From contig CAXRIA010000032.1 of assembly GCA_964230805.1 (NCBI GenBank), forward strand, positions 1 through 64,000: a DNA stretch of 64,000 nucleotides. The letters run 5' to 3'. Each line of letters opens with the position of its first letter. Within the stretch, counting starts at the first letter, position 1. Below are positions 1 to 8,744 of the stretch, piece after piece. The notes under the pieces are model-generated. The model saw only the letters and a list, made by a program, of their open reading frames with translations, was not told the origin of the DNA and did no database searches. Made by a program: the position numbers and the translations under genes. Origin of the DNA: Flavicella sp964230805 (GTDB lineage: Bacteria > Bacteroidota > Bacteroidia > Flavobacteriales > Flavobacteriaceae).

Positions 1-3000
1 ATAAAAAACAGTCGCGGACGAGGGTAGTTCAAACAAAGGAGTGATTTCACTCAAATCCACAAAATTGTCATTGGTCTCACAAAATTCAAAACGTTCGATA
101 TCGGTATACTGTGGGGGCAATTCTACCAAAATATTCAAGGGAACTGAAGAACTACAACTGGTAGTGTTATTGGTCGCTTGCACATATAGCGTAGTGCTTT
201 CTTCTACTTGGTAATTCGAAGTGTTGGCAATTGGAACATTGTTTAACAAATCGCTTTGGGTTGCAAAAAATTCAATGTTGTAATTCGATAGTCTTGGATC
301 TAAAATTGGGATCTCCAGAGCTGTCAAATCCACAAAAGTCATTCCATCATAATCTTCATCACAAACAAGAAAAGTCATGTCTGACCCGAAAAGAGGAAGT
401 TTGAATACATTGATTCCAAAATCAACTACTTCAAAACAATTTTCTTGCGTTTCCACACGGACATAAATTCTTTGTGAATTGGCGCTTGTATAGTTTAAAG
501 GCAGTGCATTACTTTTCGTATTCGCATCCATCTCACTCGCATAAAATACCACCTCCAAATCTTGAGGAGAACCCATTGTAATTTCCTCTATTTTTGATAG
601 AAAATCGAAGGAAAATTCAACACTCCCTGGCACATTGCTACAAATATTCTCTTCAGTAGGGGCATTGAATATTGGCGATGAATTCACCACAAGCTCAAAA
701 GAATTTAAGGCATAACAAGATGTGTCCGAGGTATTTTCTATTCTCACATAAATGGATTGTGGATTGGAAATATTGGAATACAGAATATTTTTATCGATGA
801 CGTTACGTCGCAACTCGGCATCTTCTTGCGACTCAAAATACAACACCTCTTTACCTGATTGCCCTCTGAGAATTTCATCGTCTTTCGTCGACAACAGAAA
901 TGAAGCTACTTGACCATTTTCCGCACAAATTTTATAGGGTTCTATAACTGCGGTATTCGGTTTTGTATTTACAATAATCTTAAAAGAGGTAATTTCAGAA
1001 CACTCCGAAGTCGTATTTGTTACTCGAGCATAGATATTTCGGGAACTTGTTTCGAAATTTCCAGGATCTAAAATTGGATTCGTCTCTGTTTCCGCGTCCG
1101 AAAAACTTCTAAAAAAAACAACGGCAACCTCTTGGGTATTGGATGCAATAATTTCTTCAATTTTATATTCCAAATCTAAGCCCACAGGATAAACACCGTC
1201 TTGATCATTATCACAAACATAAAGATCAGAGGGTTTGTTGACTACGGGCCCCGGCAAGATTTGTATTTCCAATCGGTTCACAGCAACACAACCCTTTTGA
1301 TTTACCACTCTGGCATAGACTACCTGTGGATTTGTGGTATTGCTGTAATTTTTTGAAATGGGATTTCCTAACGCATTGCTAGCCGTGTATTCATTTAAAT
1401 AATAGCTCACCGTAGTTCCGGGAATATCATTAGACACATAGTCATCATAGGCCGCTAAATCCAAAACCATTTGAGCATCTTCATCGTCATCACACACTTT
1501 TTGAATCTCCAGAGGTTCTAATTCAAAGTAAGGTTGAACGACAAGGTTGAAATCTGCCAACTCTTCACAGGTCGATGAATTGATTCGAACATACAAGGGT
1601 TGCATCCAAGGATTCACATTCGTGTAAGGCGTGTCCTTATCCAATGCTTGCACATTAGCATCTCGCTGTGCTTCATTTTCAAAAAATTGAACAGAGACAT
1701 CATTTAAATCATTTGTAAACACAGTTTCAATCGCTCTCAGATTAAAATCATGGATACCATCGTTACTTGAGTTATCACAAACAGATACATCACGTATATT
1801 TGTCAAGGTGAGTAAGGCATCCGTCACTAAGTTTATCTCTTCCAAACTAAAACATCCGGTTGTGTCATCTTCTACACGAATAAAAATCGTTTTTTGATAA
1901 TTCGTAACGGGATAATTTTTTGTGTTGATTATAGGGTTACTTCCTGAAATAGCATCCTGTTCACTATCGTGATAACTTGTCCTTACATTTGTAAGACCTC
2001 CGATTATTTCAGCTTCATGAACTGTGATATCGAACACCTCACTTCCATCATTTGTCAATTCACAACCATCAATAAAATAATCTCCATATGTAATATTCGG
2101 GCGACTTAAAACACTCACCTCTATACTTGAAACCGTGTAACAAGTGGTCAAAACATTTTCAACTCTGAAATAGATCGTTTGAGCTGACTGGTTTACAACA
2201 TAGGGAATTTCAATTTCACCTGTACCCGAAATGGCATTTGATCGCGTTTCGTAATACGAAACGCTCAGGTCTGTGTTTCCATTCTGAATCGTCTCGGTAG
2301 TCGTTTCAAAATCTACCGAACTAGTCAATGAATCGGTTCCTGAGGAACAAACAATCACAGGTTCAGGTACTTTAAAAAAAACAATATCGTTTACTTGAAT
2401 AAAAAAAGATCCATAGGCCAAACATCCGTTCGATTCATTCTCGGCTCTCACAAAAATTTGTTCACGAATGGAGGTGTTCTCGAAAGGAACATCAATCGGA
2501 TTTGAATTGTCTTTTGCGTCCTGTTCTGAAAAATAATAACGAATTGTATAATTCGGATCGGAAAGTTTGTCTAGGATATCAGCATTTTTAAGAGATAAAT
2601 CAAATACTTCCCGTCGATCTCCGGAATTATTGATATCGCAAAGTATAAAATCTGAAATATCTGTCAGGACTTGTTCTGTATTTAGAATGACTTCAATTGT
2701 ATCTTCCTCAATGCATATTTCATTACCAACGGAAACCTCAGCCCTTACCTTATAGGTGCCGCTCTCTTTGGCCGTGTATTGATTGGCAGCACTCCCATCA
2801 ATTTTAGCTCCGTTGTAAAACCAAGAAAAAGTAGCTGAGGGATTGTCTATATCCGCAAACAATACCGCCTCATTCGAACACGTTTGAATGTCTGATCCCA
2901 AGTCAACGGATGCATTGAATGTCGTTTCTTCAATGAATACGGCCGAATCATAAAATGGATCTCCTTGATCTGCAATTACCAACTTTATGTGGTAAGATTG

Positions 3001-3702
3001 ATTCGGTACTACTGCTGTTTCAGCCGTCAATACGTTGGTTCTCGCGTGGAAGTTTGTTTCTCCTATTTCAAAACCTGCAAAAAACGCCTCGTTACGCGAC
3101 GTGCAGAGCCCAGCAATCTCTGGTCTCACATTTCCAACACCCACAAAATCATCGGAACCGGGTAGTAAGGCAATATTGCGATATGGCTCATTGCTACTTG
3201 CGTCCTTTATTAAAAAAACAAAACTATCAAAGTTTGGTTTGCAAGCGTTCTCATCCATATATTCTTCGGATGCAAAAATATAGCGGAAAGATATGACATC
3301 CTTTGTCGCAATGAAATCAAATTCCAATGAGGTTGCATTCAAGAAACCATCACCTCCTATGGCCTGCTCCAAATCCAAATCACTGCCCCAAGAAACACCG
3401 CCGCTTCCTAATACAGAGGACACCTCTGTATTTCCCGCGGCACTTGCACTACCCGTAGATAAGACAATTCCACTTTCGAATGGAAAGTTTGAGATTCCTT
3501 TTTGAAAACGCCCAAAACTGGCAACTCCTGAACTTTGACCGTTTGTCTCCGAGATTACATTTGAAACAGCTGCGCAGCCCTTTATAAAATGATTCTCAAC
3601 CAATTCTTGTGGACTACTCTCTTCAGAAGTAATCAAATATTGCGCCGAAATGTGCCCACTGGCCACAAAAAACAAATAAAAAAAGAAAGAAAATCTTTTC
3701 AT
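1..3702 (-). CDS. Secreted choice-of-anchor L repeat protein, partial (probable type IX secretion substrate)
   Basis: The reading frame is open from an ATG at 3702 to the left edge, giving 1,234 residues with no stop, so the C-terminus lies outside the window. A signal peptide (MKRFSFFFYLFFVASGHISA, then Gln) is followed by a choice-of-anchor L domain at about residues 30-262, with its typical FRYIFASEEY and GSDDFVG motifs. A PKD/Ig-like domain follows at about 263-340. The rest is nine complete and one partial diverged repeat of about 96 residues, each with an early Cys-Asp and a late Cys after an IYVRVEN-like strand. Family knowledge suggests a C-terminal gliding-motility-type sorting domain beyond the edge and cell-surface display or secretion; that part is inference. 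It is probably an adhesin-like or structural surface protein. Confidence 0.85.
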   Translation of the reverse strand, partial: MKRFSFFFYLFFVASGHISAQYLITSEESSPQELVENHFIKGCAAVSNVISETNGQSSGVASFGRFQKGISNFPFESGIVLSTGSASAAGNTEVSSVLGSGGVSWGSDLDLEQAIGGDGFLNATSLEFDFIATKDVISFRYIFASEEYMDENACKPNFDSFVFLIKDASSNEPYRNIALLPGSDDFVGVGNVRPEIAGLCTSRNEAFFAGFEIGETNFHARTNVLTAETAVVPNQSYHIKLVIADQGDPFYDSAVFIEETTFNASVDLGSDIQTCSNEAVLFADIDNPSATFSWFYNGAKIDGSAANQYTAKESGTYKVRAEVSVGNEICIEEDTIEVILNTEQVLTDISDFILCDINNSGDRREVFDLSLKNADILDKLSDPNYTIRYYFSEQDAKDNSNPIDVPFENTSIREQIFVRAENESNGCLAYGSFFIQVNDIVFFKVPEPVIVCSSGTDSLTSSVDFETTTETIQNGNTDLSVSYYETRSNAISGTGEIEIPYVVNQSAQTIYFRVENVLTTCYTVSSIEVSVLSRPNITYGDYFIDGCELTNDGSEVFDITVHEAEIIGGLTNVRTSYHDSEQDAISGSNPIINTKNYPVTNYQKTIFIRVEDDTTGCFSLEEINLVTDALLTLTNIRDVSVCDNSSNDGIHDFNLRAIETVFTNDLNDVSVQFFENEAQRDANVQALDKDTPYTNVNPWMQPLYVRINSSTCEELADFNLVVQPYFELEPLEIQKVCDDDEDAQMVLDLAAYDDYVSNDIPGTTVSYYLNEYTASNALGNPISKNYSNTTNPQVVYARVVNQKGCVAVNRLEIQILPGPVVNKPSDLYVCDNDQDGVYPVGLDLEYKIEEIIASNTQEVAVVFFRSFSDAETETNPILDPGNFETSSRNIYARVTNTTSECSEITSFKIIVNTKPNTAVIEPYKICAENGQVASFLLSTKDDEILRGQSGKEVLYFESQEDAELRRNVIDKNILYSNISNPQSIYVRIENTSDTSCYALNSFELVVNSSPIFNAPTEENICSNVPGSVEFSFDFLSKIEEITMGSPQDLEVVFYASEMDANTKSNALPLNYTSANSQRIYVRVETQENCFEVVDFGINVFKLPLFGSDMTFLVCDEDYDGMTFVDLTALEIPILDPRLSNYNIEFFATQSDLLNNVPIANTSNYQVEESTTLYVQATNNTTSCSSSVPLNILVELPPQYTDIERFEFCETNDNFVDLSEITPLFELPSSATVFY

Positions 3703-3826
3703 TAATAGGGGTATTTTGCGAATTAAAGATACCGCAATTTACAAATTTAATCTTGTTTGAATTGCGTAAATATCGCTATTTCATATTCGTATTTAAATTC
3801 CTATTTTTGCCTTTTAAACGCAAGAA

Positions 3827-4558
3827 ATGTCTTCAAAAAAAGATTGGTTCACCGATTGGTTCGATACCAAATACTACCATATCCTCTACCAACACAGAAA
3901 TGAGACTGAAGCACAGGTTTTTATGAAAAATCTCACTTCGTTTTTACAAATCCCAACAGGAAGTTCGATTTTAGATCTTGCTTGTGGGAAAGGAAGGCAC
4001 TCTGTATTTTTAAACAAATTAGGATACCGCGTAACAGGTGTTGATTTGTCAATTAACAGCATCAAAGAGGCCAGTTTATCGAAAAACAAAACACTCGATT
4101 TTTTAGTGCAAGACATGCGCTTGCCATTTCCTTTTCGCAAAGACGCTGTTTTCAATCTTTTTACAAGTTTTGGCTATTTTACAGAAGATTCAGAAGATAT
4201 TCGTGTACTTGAAAACATAAAAAATTGCTTGAACAAAAATGGCGTTGGTGTCATTGATTATCTCAATGTAAAGAAAATCATGGCCAATCTGGTTCCGGAG
4301 GAAACTGTGCTGTTAGACGGTATTGAATTTCATATAACACGAACCATCAAAAATGGATTCATCATAAAAAAAATTGAATTCACGGCAGAAGATGGTTCTT
4401 ATCACCATTATTTTGAACGTGTAAAATGTTTGAACCTAGAACAATTTAAAGGCTATCTTCAAAAAGTGGGACTTAAGCTCAAACACTGTTTTGGTGATTA
4501 CAACTTGCACCCTTTCGACGAGGAAAACTCGAATCGATTAATACTTATTTTTGAATGA
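3827..4558 (+). CDS. Class I SAM-dependent methyltransferase
   Basis: This 243-residue protein has the SAM-binding motif I LDLACGKGRH at residues 49-58, followed by the acidic strand end GVDLS and a DMRLPF motif, which is the Rossmann-fold arrangement of methyltransferase family 11/25 proteins. The substrate cannot be told from sequence. It starts at the ATG after a TATTTTTG element at 3802-3809. Its TGA stop overlaps the ATG of the ZIP transporter gene (ATGA), so the two are translationally coupled, although no functional link is obvious. Small-molecule methylation is the likeliest role. Confidence 0.85.
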   Translation: MSSKKDWFTDWFDTKYYHILYQHRNETEAQVFMKNLTSFLQIPTGSSILDLACGKGRHSVFLNKLGYRVTGVDLSINSIKEASLSKNKTLDFLVQDMRLPFPFRKDAVFNLFTSFGYFTEDSEDIRVLENIKNCLNKNGVGVIDYLNVKKIMANLVPEETVLLDGIEFHITRTIKNGFIIKKIEFTAEDGSYHHYFERVKCLNLEQFKGYLQKVGLKLKHCFGDYNLHPFDEENSNRLILIFE

Positions 4559-5247
4559 TGACCCCTTATTTTTTACTCATTGCTTCTATTGTTTTCGGAA
4601 CATTGATTGTTTCTTTTTTTCAACCCAACAAACAAATGGTTCGCCTATTGTTGTCCTTTAGTGGTGCCTATTTGTTAGCAACTACCATTGTTCACTTATT
4701 GCCAGAGGTCTATGAAAACGTCGACATTCATGTTCATGGCACCTATATTGGTGCCTTTATTCTGGCTGGAATTCTTATTCAATCTGTTCTTGAGTCTTTT
4801 TCAAAAGGCGCGGAACATGGACACATTCACTTGCACTCAAACTCTGAAGATTTTCCATGGTTGTTATTCATAAGTTTGAGTATTCATGCGTTCTCAGAAG
4901 GAGTTCCTTTGAGTTACCAGCAAGAACCTGATTTGTTATGGGCAATTTGCATCCATAAAATTCCGATTGGAATTGTTTTGGCAACTTTCTTGTTGAATTC
5001 AAATATAAAAACATCAAATGGGTATTTGTTCGTCAGTGCTTTTGCTCTTATGAGTCCTTTGGGAGCATTGCTTTCACAAGAGATATCCATATTTGTAAAT
5101 TATCACAGAGAGATCACAGCAATTACGATTGGTATTTTACTGCATGTTTCTACCATTATTCTTTTTGAAAGTACTGAAAATCACAAATTCAACTTTTCAA
5201 AATTTATTTCCATTTTGATAGGAATTGGAATTGCCCTAGTGGCCTAG
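4555..5247 (+). CDS. ZIP family metal transporter
   Basis: The 230-residue membrane protein has about seven to eight hydrophobic segments. It carries the two ZIP signature helices, seen here as SIHAFSEG and IHKIPIG, which in the family hold the His/Glu residues of the metal path. A histidine-rich loop (HGHIHLHS) lies between the third and fourth segments. ZIP proteins import divalent cations such as zinc, iron or manganese across the inner membrane; the preferred ion is not evident. The start codon overlaps the stop of the upstream methyltransferase by four bases. No metal-responsive operator was recognised. Confidence 0.88.
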   Translation: MMTPYFLLIASIVFGTLIVSFFQPNKQMVRLLLSFSGAYLLATTIVHLLPEVYENVDIHVHGTYIGAFILAGILIQSVLESFSKGAEHGHIHLHSNSEDFPWLLFISLSIHAFSEGVPLSYQQEPDLLWAICIHKIPIGIVLATFLLNSNIKTSNGYLFVSAFALMSPLGALLSQEISIFVNYHREITAITIGILLHVSTIILFESTENHKFNFSKFISILIGIGIALVA

Positions 5248-5344
5248 TTTTGTTTCAAAAAACTTTTTGAGCAATTATTTCTTGAGGTTTTACGCATGTT
5301 TTTTTGTTCTATGAAAGGTCTGTAAGAATTTATTAAAACCAAGC

Positions 5345-5376
5345 TTGTATGAATGAAAGCGTATGACGTATCTTTG
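5345..5376 (+). promoter_or_regulatory. Putative Bacteroidota-type promoter of prfC
   Basis: A TTG at 5345-5347 and a TATCTTTG at 5369-5376 are separated by 21 bases, matching the TTG / TAnnTTTG promoter pattern of this phylum. The prfC ATG lies 64 bases downstream. This is a pattern match only. Confidence 0.45.
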
Positions 5377-5439
5377 CATACTTACATTAAAAAAAAATTC
5401 GTAAAAAATATTGAATCGCAAACAACCGCATAGACTACA

Positions 5440-7026
5440 ATGGCATTTTTAAAAGAAATTGAACGCAGACGTACTTTTGGTATTATTTCACACCCGGATG
5501 CAGGTAAAACAACGCTTACTGAAAAACTGCTCCTTTTTGGAGGGGCCATTCAAGAAGCGGGTGCTGTAAAAAACAATAAAATAAAAAAAGGAGCCACCTC
5601 CGATTTTATGGAAATTGAGCGCCAACGTGGAATTTCTGTAGCGACCTCTGTGTTGGCTTTTATTTATCAAAATAAAAAAATCAATATTCTTGACACTCCA
5701 GGTCACAAGGACTTTGCGGAGGACACCTTTAGAACCCTTACAGCCGTTGACAGTGTCATTGTTGTGATAGATGTCGCGAAAGGAGTCGAAGAACAAACAG
5801 AAAAACTGGTTGAAGTTTGTAGAATGCGTAAAATTCCGATGATTGTTTTCATCAATAAATTAGATCGCGAAGGAAAAGATGCTTTTGATTTGTTGGATGA
5901 AGTGGAGCAAAAATTGGGATTGCGCGTAACCCCTATGAGCTTTCCGATTGGAATGGGCTATGATTTTCAAGGGATTTACAATTTGTGGGAAAAGAAAATC
6001 AACCTCTTCTCTGCAGAGAATAAGCAAACCGTTAGCAAAGGGATCGAATTTAGCGACATCAACACGCCTGAATTGGATGAAAAAATAGGAAAAACTGCTG
6101 CAGACACACTCCGAGAAGAACTGGAAATGGTGGAAGGTATCTATCCCTCATTTAATAATGATGCTTATTTAGAGGGAGACTTGCAGCCTGTTTTTTTTGG
6201 TTCTGCGCTGAACAATTTTGGAGTCAAAGAACTGCTCGATTGCTTTATTGAAATCGCTCCAACACCTCAACCCAAAATGAGTGATGTAAGACTCATTGAT
6301 TCTAAGGAGGAAAAGCTTACTGGTTTTGTTTTTAAAATACATGCCAATATGGATCCGAAACACAGAGACCGTTTGGCCTTTGTTAAAATTGTGTCTGGTA
6401 CATTCAAAAAAAATGTACCCTATTTGCACGTTCGTAACAATAAAAAAGTAAAGTTTTCCAGTCCCAATGCTTTTTTTGCCGAAAAGAAGGAAATTGTAGA
6501 TGAATCATTTCCCGGTGACATTGTAGGATTGCATGATACAGGGAATTTCAAAATAGGTGACACACTTACAGAGGGTGAAAAAATAAATTTCAAAGGAATC
6601 CCCAGCTTTTCGCCAGAGCACTTCAGATACGTAAACAATGCAGATCCTTTAAAATCCAAACAATTGTACAAAGGTTTAGACCAACTCATGGACGAAGGTG
6701 TTGCACAACTATTTACACTAGAACTCAATGGCCGAAAAGTTATTGGGACGGTAGGAGCCTTGCAATATGAAGTCATCCAGTACCGCCTCGAACATGAATA
6801 CGGCGCAAAGTGTACCTATGAAAATTTACCCATGCATAAAGTATGCTGGGTTCAACCCGGAGCGAACAATGATGAATTTAAAGAATTCAAACGGGTAAAA
6901 CAACGTTATTTAGCAAAAGACAAGCAAGGACAACTTGTGTTTTTGGCAGATTCTGCATTTACCATCCAAATGACCCAAGACAAATACCCATCTGTGAAGC
7001 TACATTTCACGAGTGAATTTGAATAA
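5440..7026 (+). CDS. prfC: Peptide chain release factor 3
   Basis: The 528-residue length and end-to-end sequence fit RF3, the GTPase that removes RF1/RF2 from ribosomes after peptide release. The G1 loop HPDAGKTT is at residues 18-25, the G3 motif DTPGH starts at residue 85, and NKLD (G4) follows at about 140. EF-Tu-like domain II and the RF3-specific C-terminal domain follow. RF3-typical stretches such as FGGAIQEAGAVK are present, which separates it from EF-G and LepA. It stands alone between the ZIP gene and a small CBM48 gene, with its own likely promoter 64 bases upstream. Confidence 0.97.
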   Translation: MAFLKEIERRRTFGIISHPDAGKTTLTEKLLLFGGAIQEAGAVKNNKIKKGATSDFMEIERQRGISVATSVLAFIYQNKKINILDTPGHKDFAEDTFRTLTAVDSVIVVIDVAKGVEEQTEKLVEVCRMRKIPMIVFINKLDREGKDAFDLLDEVEQKLGLRVTPMSFPIGMGYDFQGIYNLWEKKINLFSAENKQTVSKGIEFSDINTPELDEKIGKTAADTLREELEMVEGIYPSFNNDAYLEGDLQPVFFGSALNNFGVKELLDCFIEIAPTPQPKMSDVRLIDSKEEKLTGFVFKIHANMDPKHRDRLAFVKIVSGTFKKNVPYLHVRNNKKVKFSSPNAFFAEKKEIVDESFPGDIVGLHDTGNFKIGDTLTEGEKINFKGIPSFSPEHFRYVNNADPLKSKQLYKGLDQLMDEGVAQLFTLELNGRKVIGTVGALQYEVIQYRLEHEYGAKCTYENLPMHKVCWVQPGANNDEFKEFKRVKQRYLAKDKQGQLVFLADSAFTIQMTQDKYPSVKLHFTSEFE

Positions 7027-7278
7027 TATGGCTTACCACAGCTTGCAAACTATCAAAAAATAGTTTCTGAACAAACAATAAACATACGTCGTTTCAAAGA
7101 CTCAAAAAAACTTTTTGATCCATTGCTTATTTGACAAAAAAAAGGGCCTTTTTTAATCGGTATTACTTTATTGTTAAATATTCATTCACAATATGTTATA
7201 AATATATTGACAGCGGTATATAATTTTGCATGCTAACATTTCATGTTTAAATTTGTTACCAAACAAATACAATAAATC

Positions 7279-7575
7279 ATGGCTATAAAAAAACAGTATT
7301 TAAAGAGTAAACCGGTATGCAAAGTAACCTTTGAAGTTGCTGCAAAAGAAGCGAACAACGTATCTGTCGTTGGAGATTTTAACAAATGGAACTCAGAAGC
7401 AACCCCACTAAAAAAATTAAAAAACGGCAAATTCAAAGGAGTCGTACCTTTTGAAAAGGGAAGTACATTTGAATTCAAATATATAATCGATGGCGCTTAT
7501 GTAAATGAAGAGAGCGCAGATACTTATAAATGGAATGATTATGCCAATGCCGAAAACGGTGTGTTGGAATTGTAA
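7279..7575 (+). CDS. Small free-standing CBM48/isoamylase N-terminal-like domain protein
   Basis: The 98-residue protein is little more than one early-set (E-set) beta-sandwich domain. It contains the signatures VSVVGDFNKWN and FEFKYIIDG, as in the glycogen-binding domains of branching enzyme and the AMPK beta subunit. The aromatic residues that contact glucan (Trp in NKW and the later YKWNDY) are present. No catalytic domain is attached and no glycogen gene lies nearby, so a glucan-binding or regulatory role is inference from the fold. The gene is monocistronic: a TAATTTTG element lies at 7221-7228 and a strong terminator follows. Confidence 0.8.
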   Translation: MAIKKQYLKSKPVCKVTFEVAAKEANNVSVVGDFNKWNSEATPLKKLKNGKFKGVVPFEKGSTFEFKYIIDGAYVNEESADTYKWNDYANAENGVLEL

Positions 7576-7593
7576 TCGTTGAACAGCCCTCAC

Positions 7594-7631
7594 AAAAAGC
7601 ATCTTTTTTTCAAATAAGATGCTTTTTTTTT
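7594..7631 (+). terminator. Rho-independent terminator after CBM48 gene
   Basis: The stem AAAAAGCATCTT / AAGATGCTTTTT (7594-7605 with 7616-7627) has a 10-base loop and a run of T, starting 19 bases after the stop codon. Confidence 0.8.
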
Positions 7632-7784
7632 GGGGAAAAACCCAAGAAATTTAAATGCATCACTGTAGGTAGTATCTCTAATATCTTGCTTGATGAAGGT
7701 TCATTGCCACCGATAAATAGAAACCTTCACAAAGAAAATAGACAATAAGAAAAATCTATTCAAAAATCAATTATAAAAATTTCG

Positions 7785-7819
7785 TTGGGAAATAATCCTC
7801 GTACAATTGATTATATTTG
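7785..7819 (+). promoter_or_regulatory. Putative peroxiredoxin promoter
   Basis: TATATTTG at 7812-7819 is an exact -7 element of the phylum, 33 bases before the ATG. The nearest upstream TTG (7785-7787) gives a rather long 24-base spacer, so only the -7 box is convincing. Confidence 0.4.
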
Positions 7820-7851
7820 TAGCACTTAAAATTATTTAAAATTTAAAAAAA

Positions 7852-8484
7852 ATGGCAGTATTAGTAGGAAAAAAAGCACCCGCATTTGATGTGCAAGCCG
7901 TTGTAAACGGAAATGAATTTGTTGAAAACTATACACTTGAGCAATTTGCAGGGAACAAGTATGTGGTTTTGTTCTTTTACCCAAAAGACTTCACCTTTGT
8001 TTGTCCAACAGAATTGCATGCTTTCCAAGAAAAATTAGAAGAATTTGAAAAAAGAAACGTTCAGGTGATTGCTGTGTCTACAGATACAGAACAGTCGCAC
8101 TGGGGTTGGTTGCAAATGGAAAAAGCTGACGGTGGAATCAAAGGAGTTACCTATCCCATTCTTGCGGACACCAATAAAACAATCTCAAAAAACTACGATG
8201 TGTTGGCCGGAGATTACTTTTATGATGACAACAATCAATTGCAAGCAGACGGTGAATTGATCGCTTACAGAGGTTTGTTTTTGATCGATAAAGAAGGAAT
8301 TGTTCGTCATCAATTGGTGAATGATTTGCCCTTGGGAAGAAATGTAGATGAAGCCATTCGTATGGTAGACGCCTTGCAATTTAATGAAGAACACGGCGAA
8401 GCTTGTCCAGCCAACTGGAATTCAGACAAAAAAGGACTCGCGACAACACACGAAGGTGTCGCAAGTTACCTAGCGGAAAACTAA
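7852..8484 (+). CDS. Typical 2-Cys peroxiredoxin (AhpC/Prx1 type)
   Basis: The 210-residue thiol peroxidase reduces hydrogen peroxide and organic hydroperoxides in the cytoplasm. The peroxidatic cysteine is C51 in FTFVCPTE, and the resolving cysteine is C185 in GEACPANW, so the pair expected of the AhpC/Prx1 class is complete. The conserved LPLGRNVDEAIR segment precedes the resolving region. No ahpF-type reductase gene is adjacent, so the reductant (thioredoxin, AhpF or bacillithiol system) is unknown; bacillithiol is plausible because bshA is in this window. The gene is flanked by its own -7 element and a terminator. No OxyR-like site was recognised. Confidence 0.93.
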   Translation: MAVLVGKKAPAFDVQAVVNGNEFVENYTLEQFAGNKYVVLFFYPKDFTFVCPTELHAFQEKLEEFEKRNVQVIAVSTDTEQSHWGWLQMEKADGGIKGVTYPILADTNKTISKNYDVLAGDYFYDDNNQLQADGELIAYRGLFLIDKEGIVRHQLVNDLPLGRNVDEAIRMVDALQFNEEHGEACPANWNSDKKGLATTHEGVASYLAEN

Positions 8485-8510
8485 AAAGTTTTCAAGATCA
8501 AAATTGTGAT

Positions 8511-8546
8511 AAAACTCTCGAAATATTTCGAGAGTTTTTCTTTTTT
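8511..8546 (+). terminator. Terminator after peroxiredoxin gene
   Basis: A palindrome of AAAACTCTCGAAAT and its complement at 8511-8538 is followed by a T-rich run, 27 bases after the stop codon. Confidence 0.8.
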
Positions 8547-8744
8547 ACTGTATTTTTGAAACACAACTAAGAATTTTAAAAACAACCATCTTTGTTCATT
8601 CCTCATGGATAACTAAATGGAATTTGCAAAGATATCACATGGAAGCTATAACCATTTGCGTGTTTATCAGTGGCGCAAAATTTATAGCATAACTCAATTT
8701 TGAATTTTCTATATTTACGCCGTGCTAATTTATCTGTTCTTTGA

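Noticed and set aside
2955..3505. Several rightward open frames of 60-113 residues
   Set aside because: They lie antisense to the large repeat protein, whose frame is open, has a signal peptide and clear domains. The rightward translations show no family resemblance.
7136..7154. AAAAAAAAGGGCCTTTTTT near-palindrome before the CBM48 gene
   Set aside because: The centre leaves no room for a loop, so it is a poor terminator for prfC, and low-complexity A and T runs make it likely by chance.
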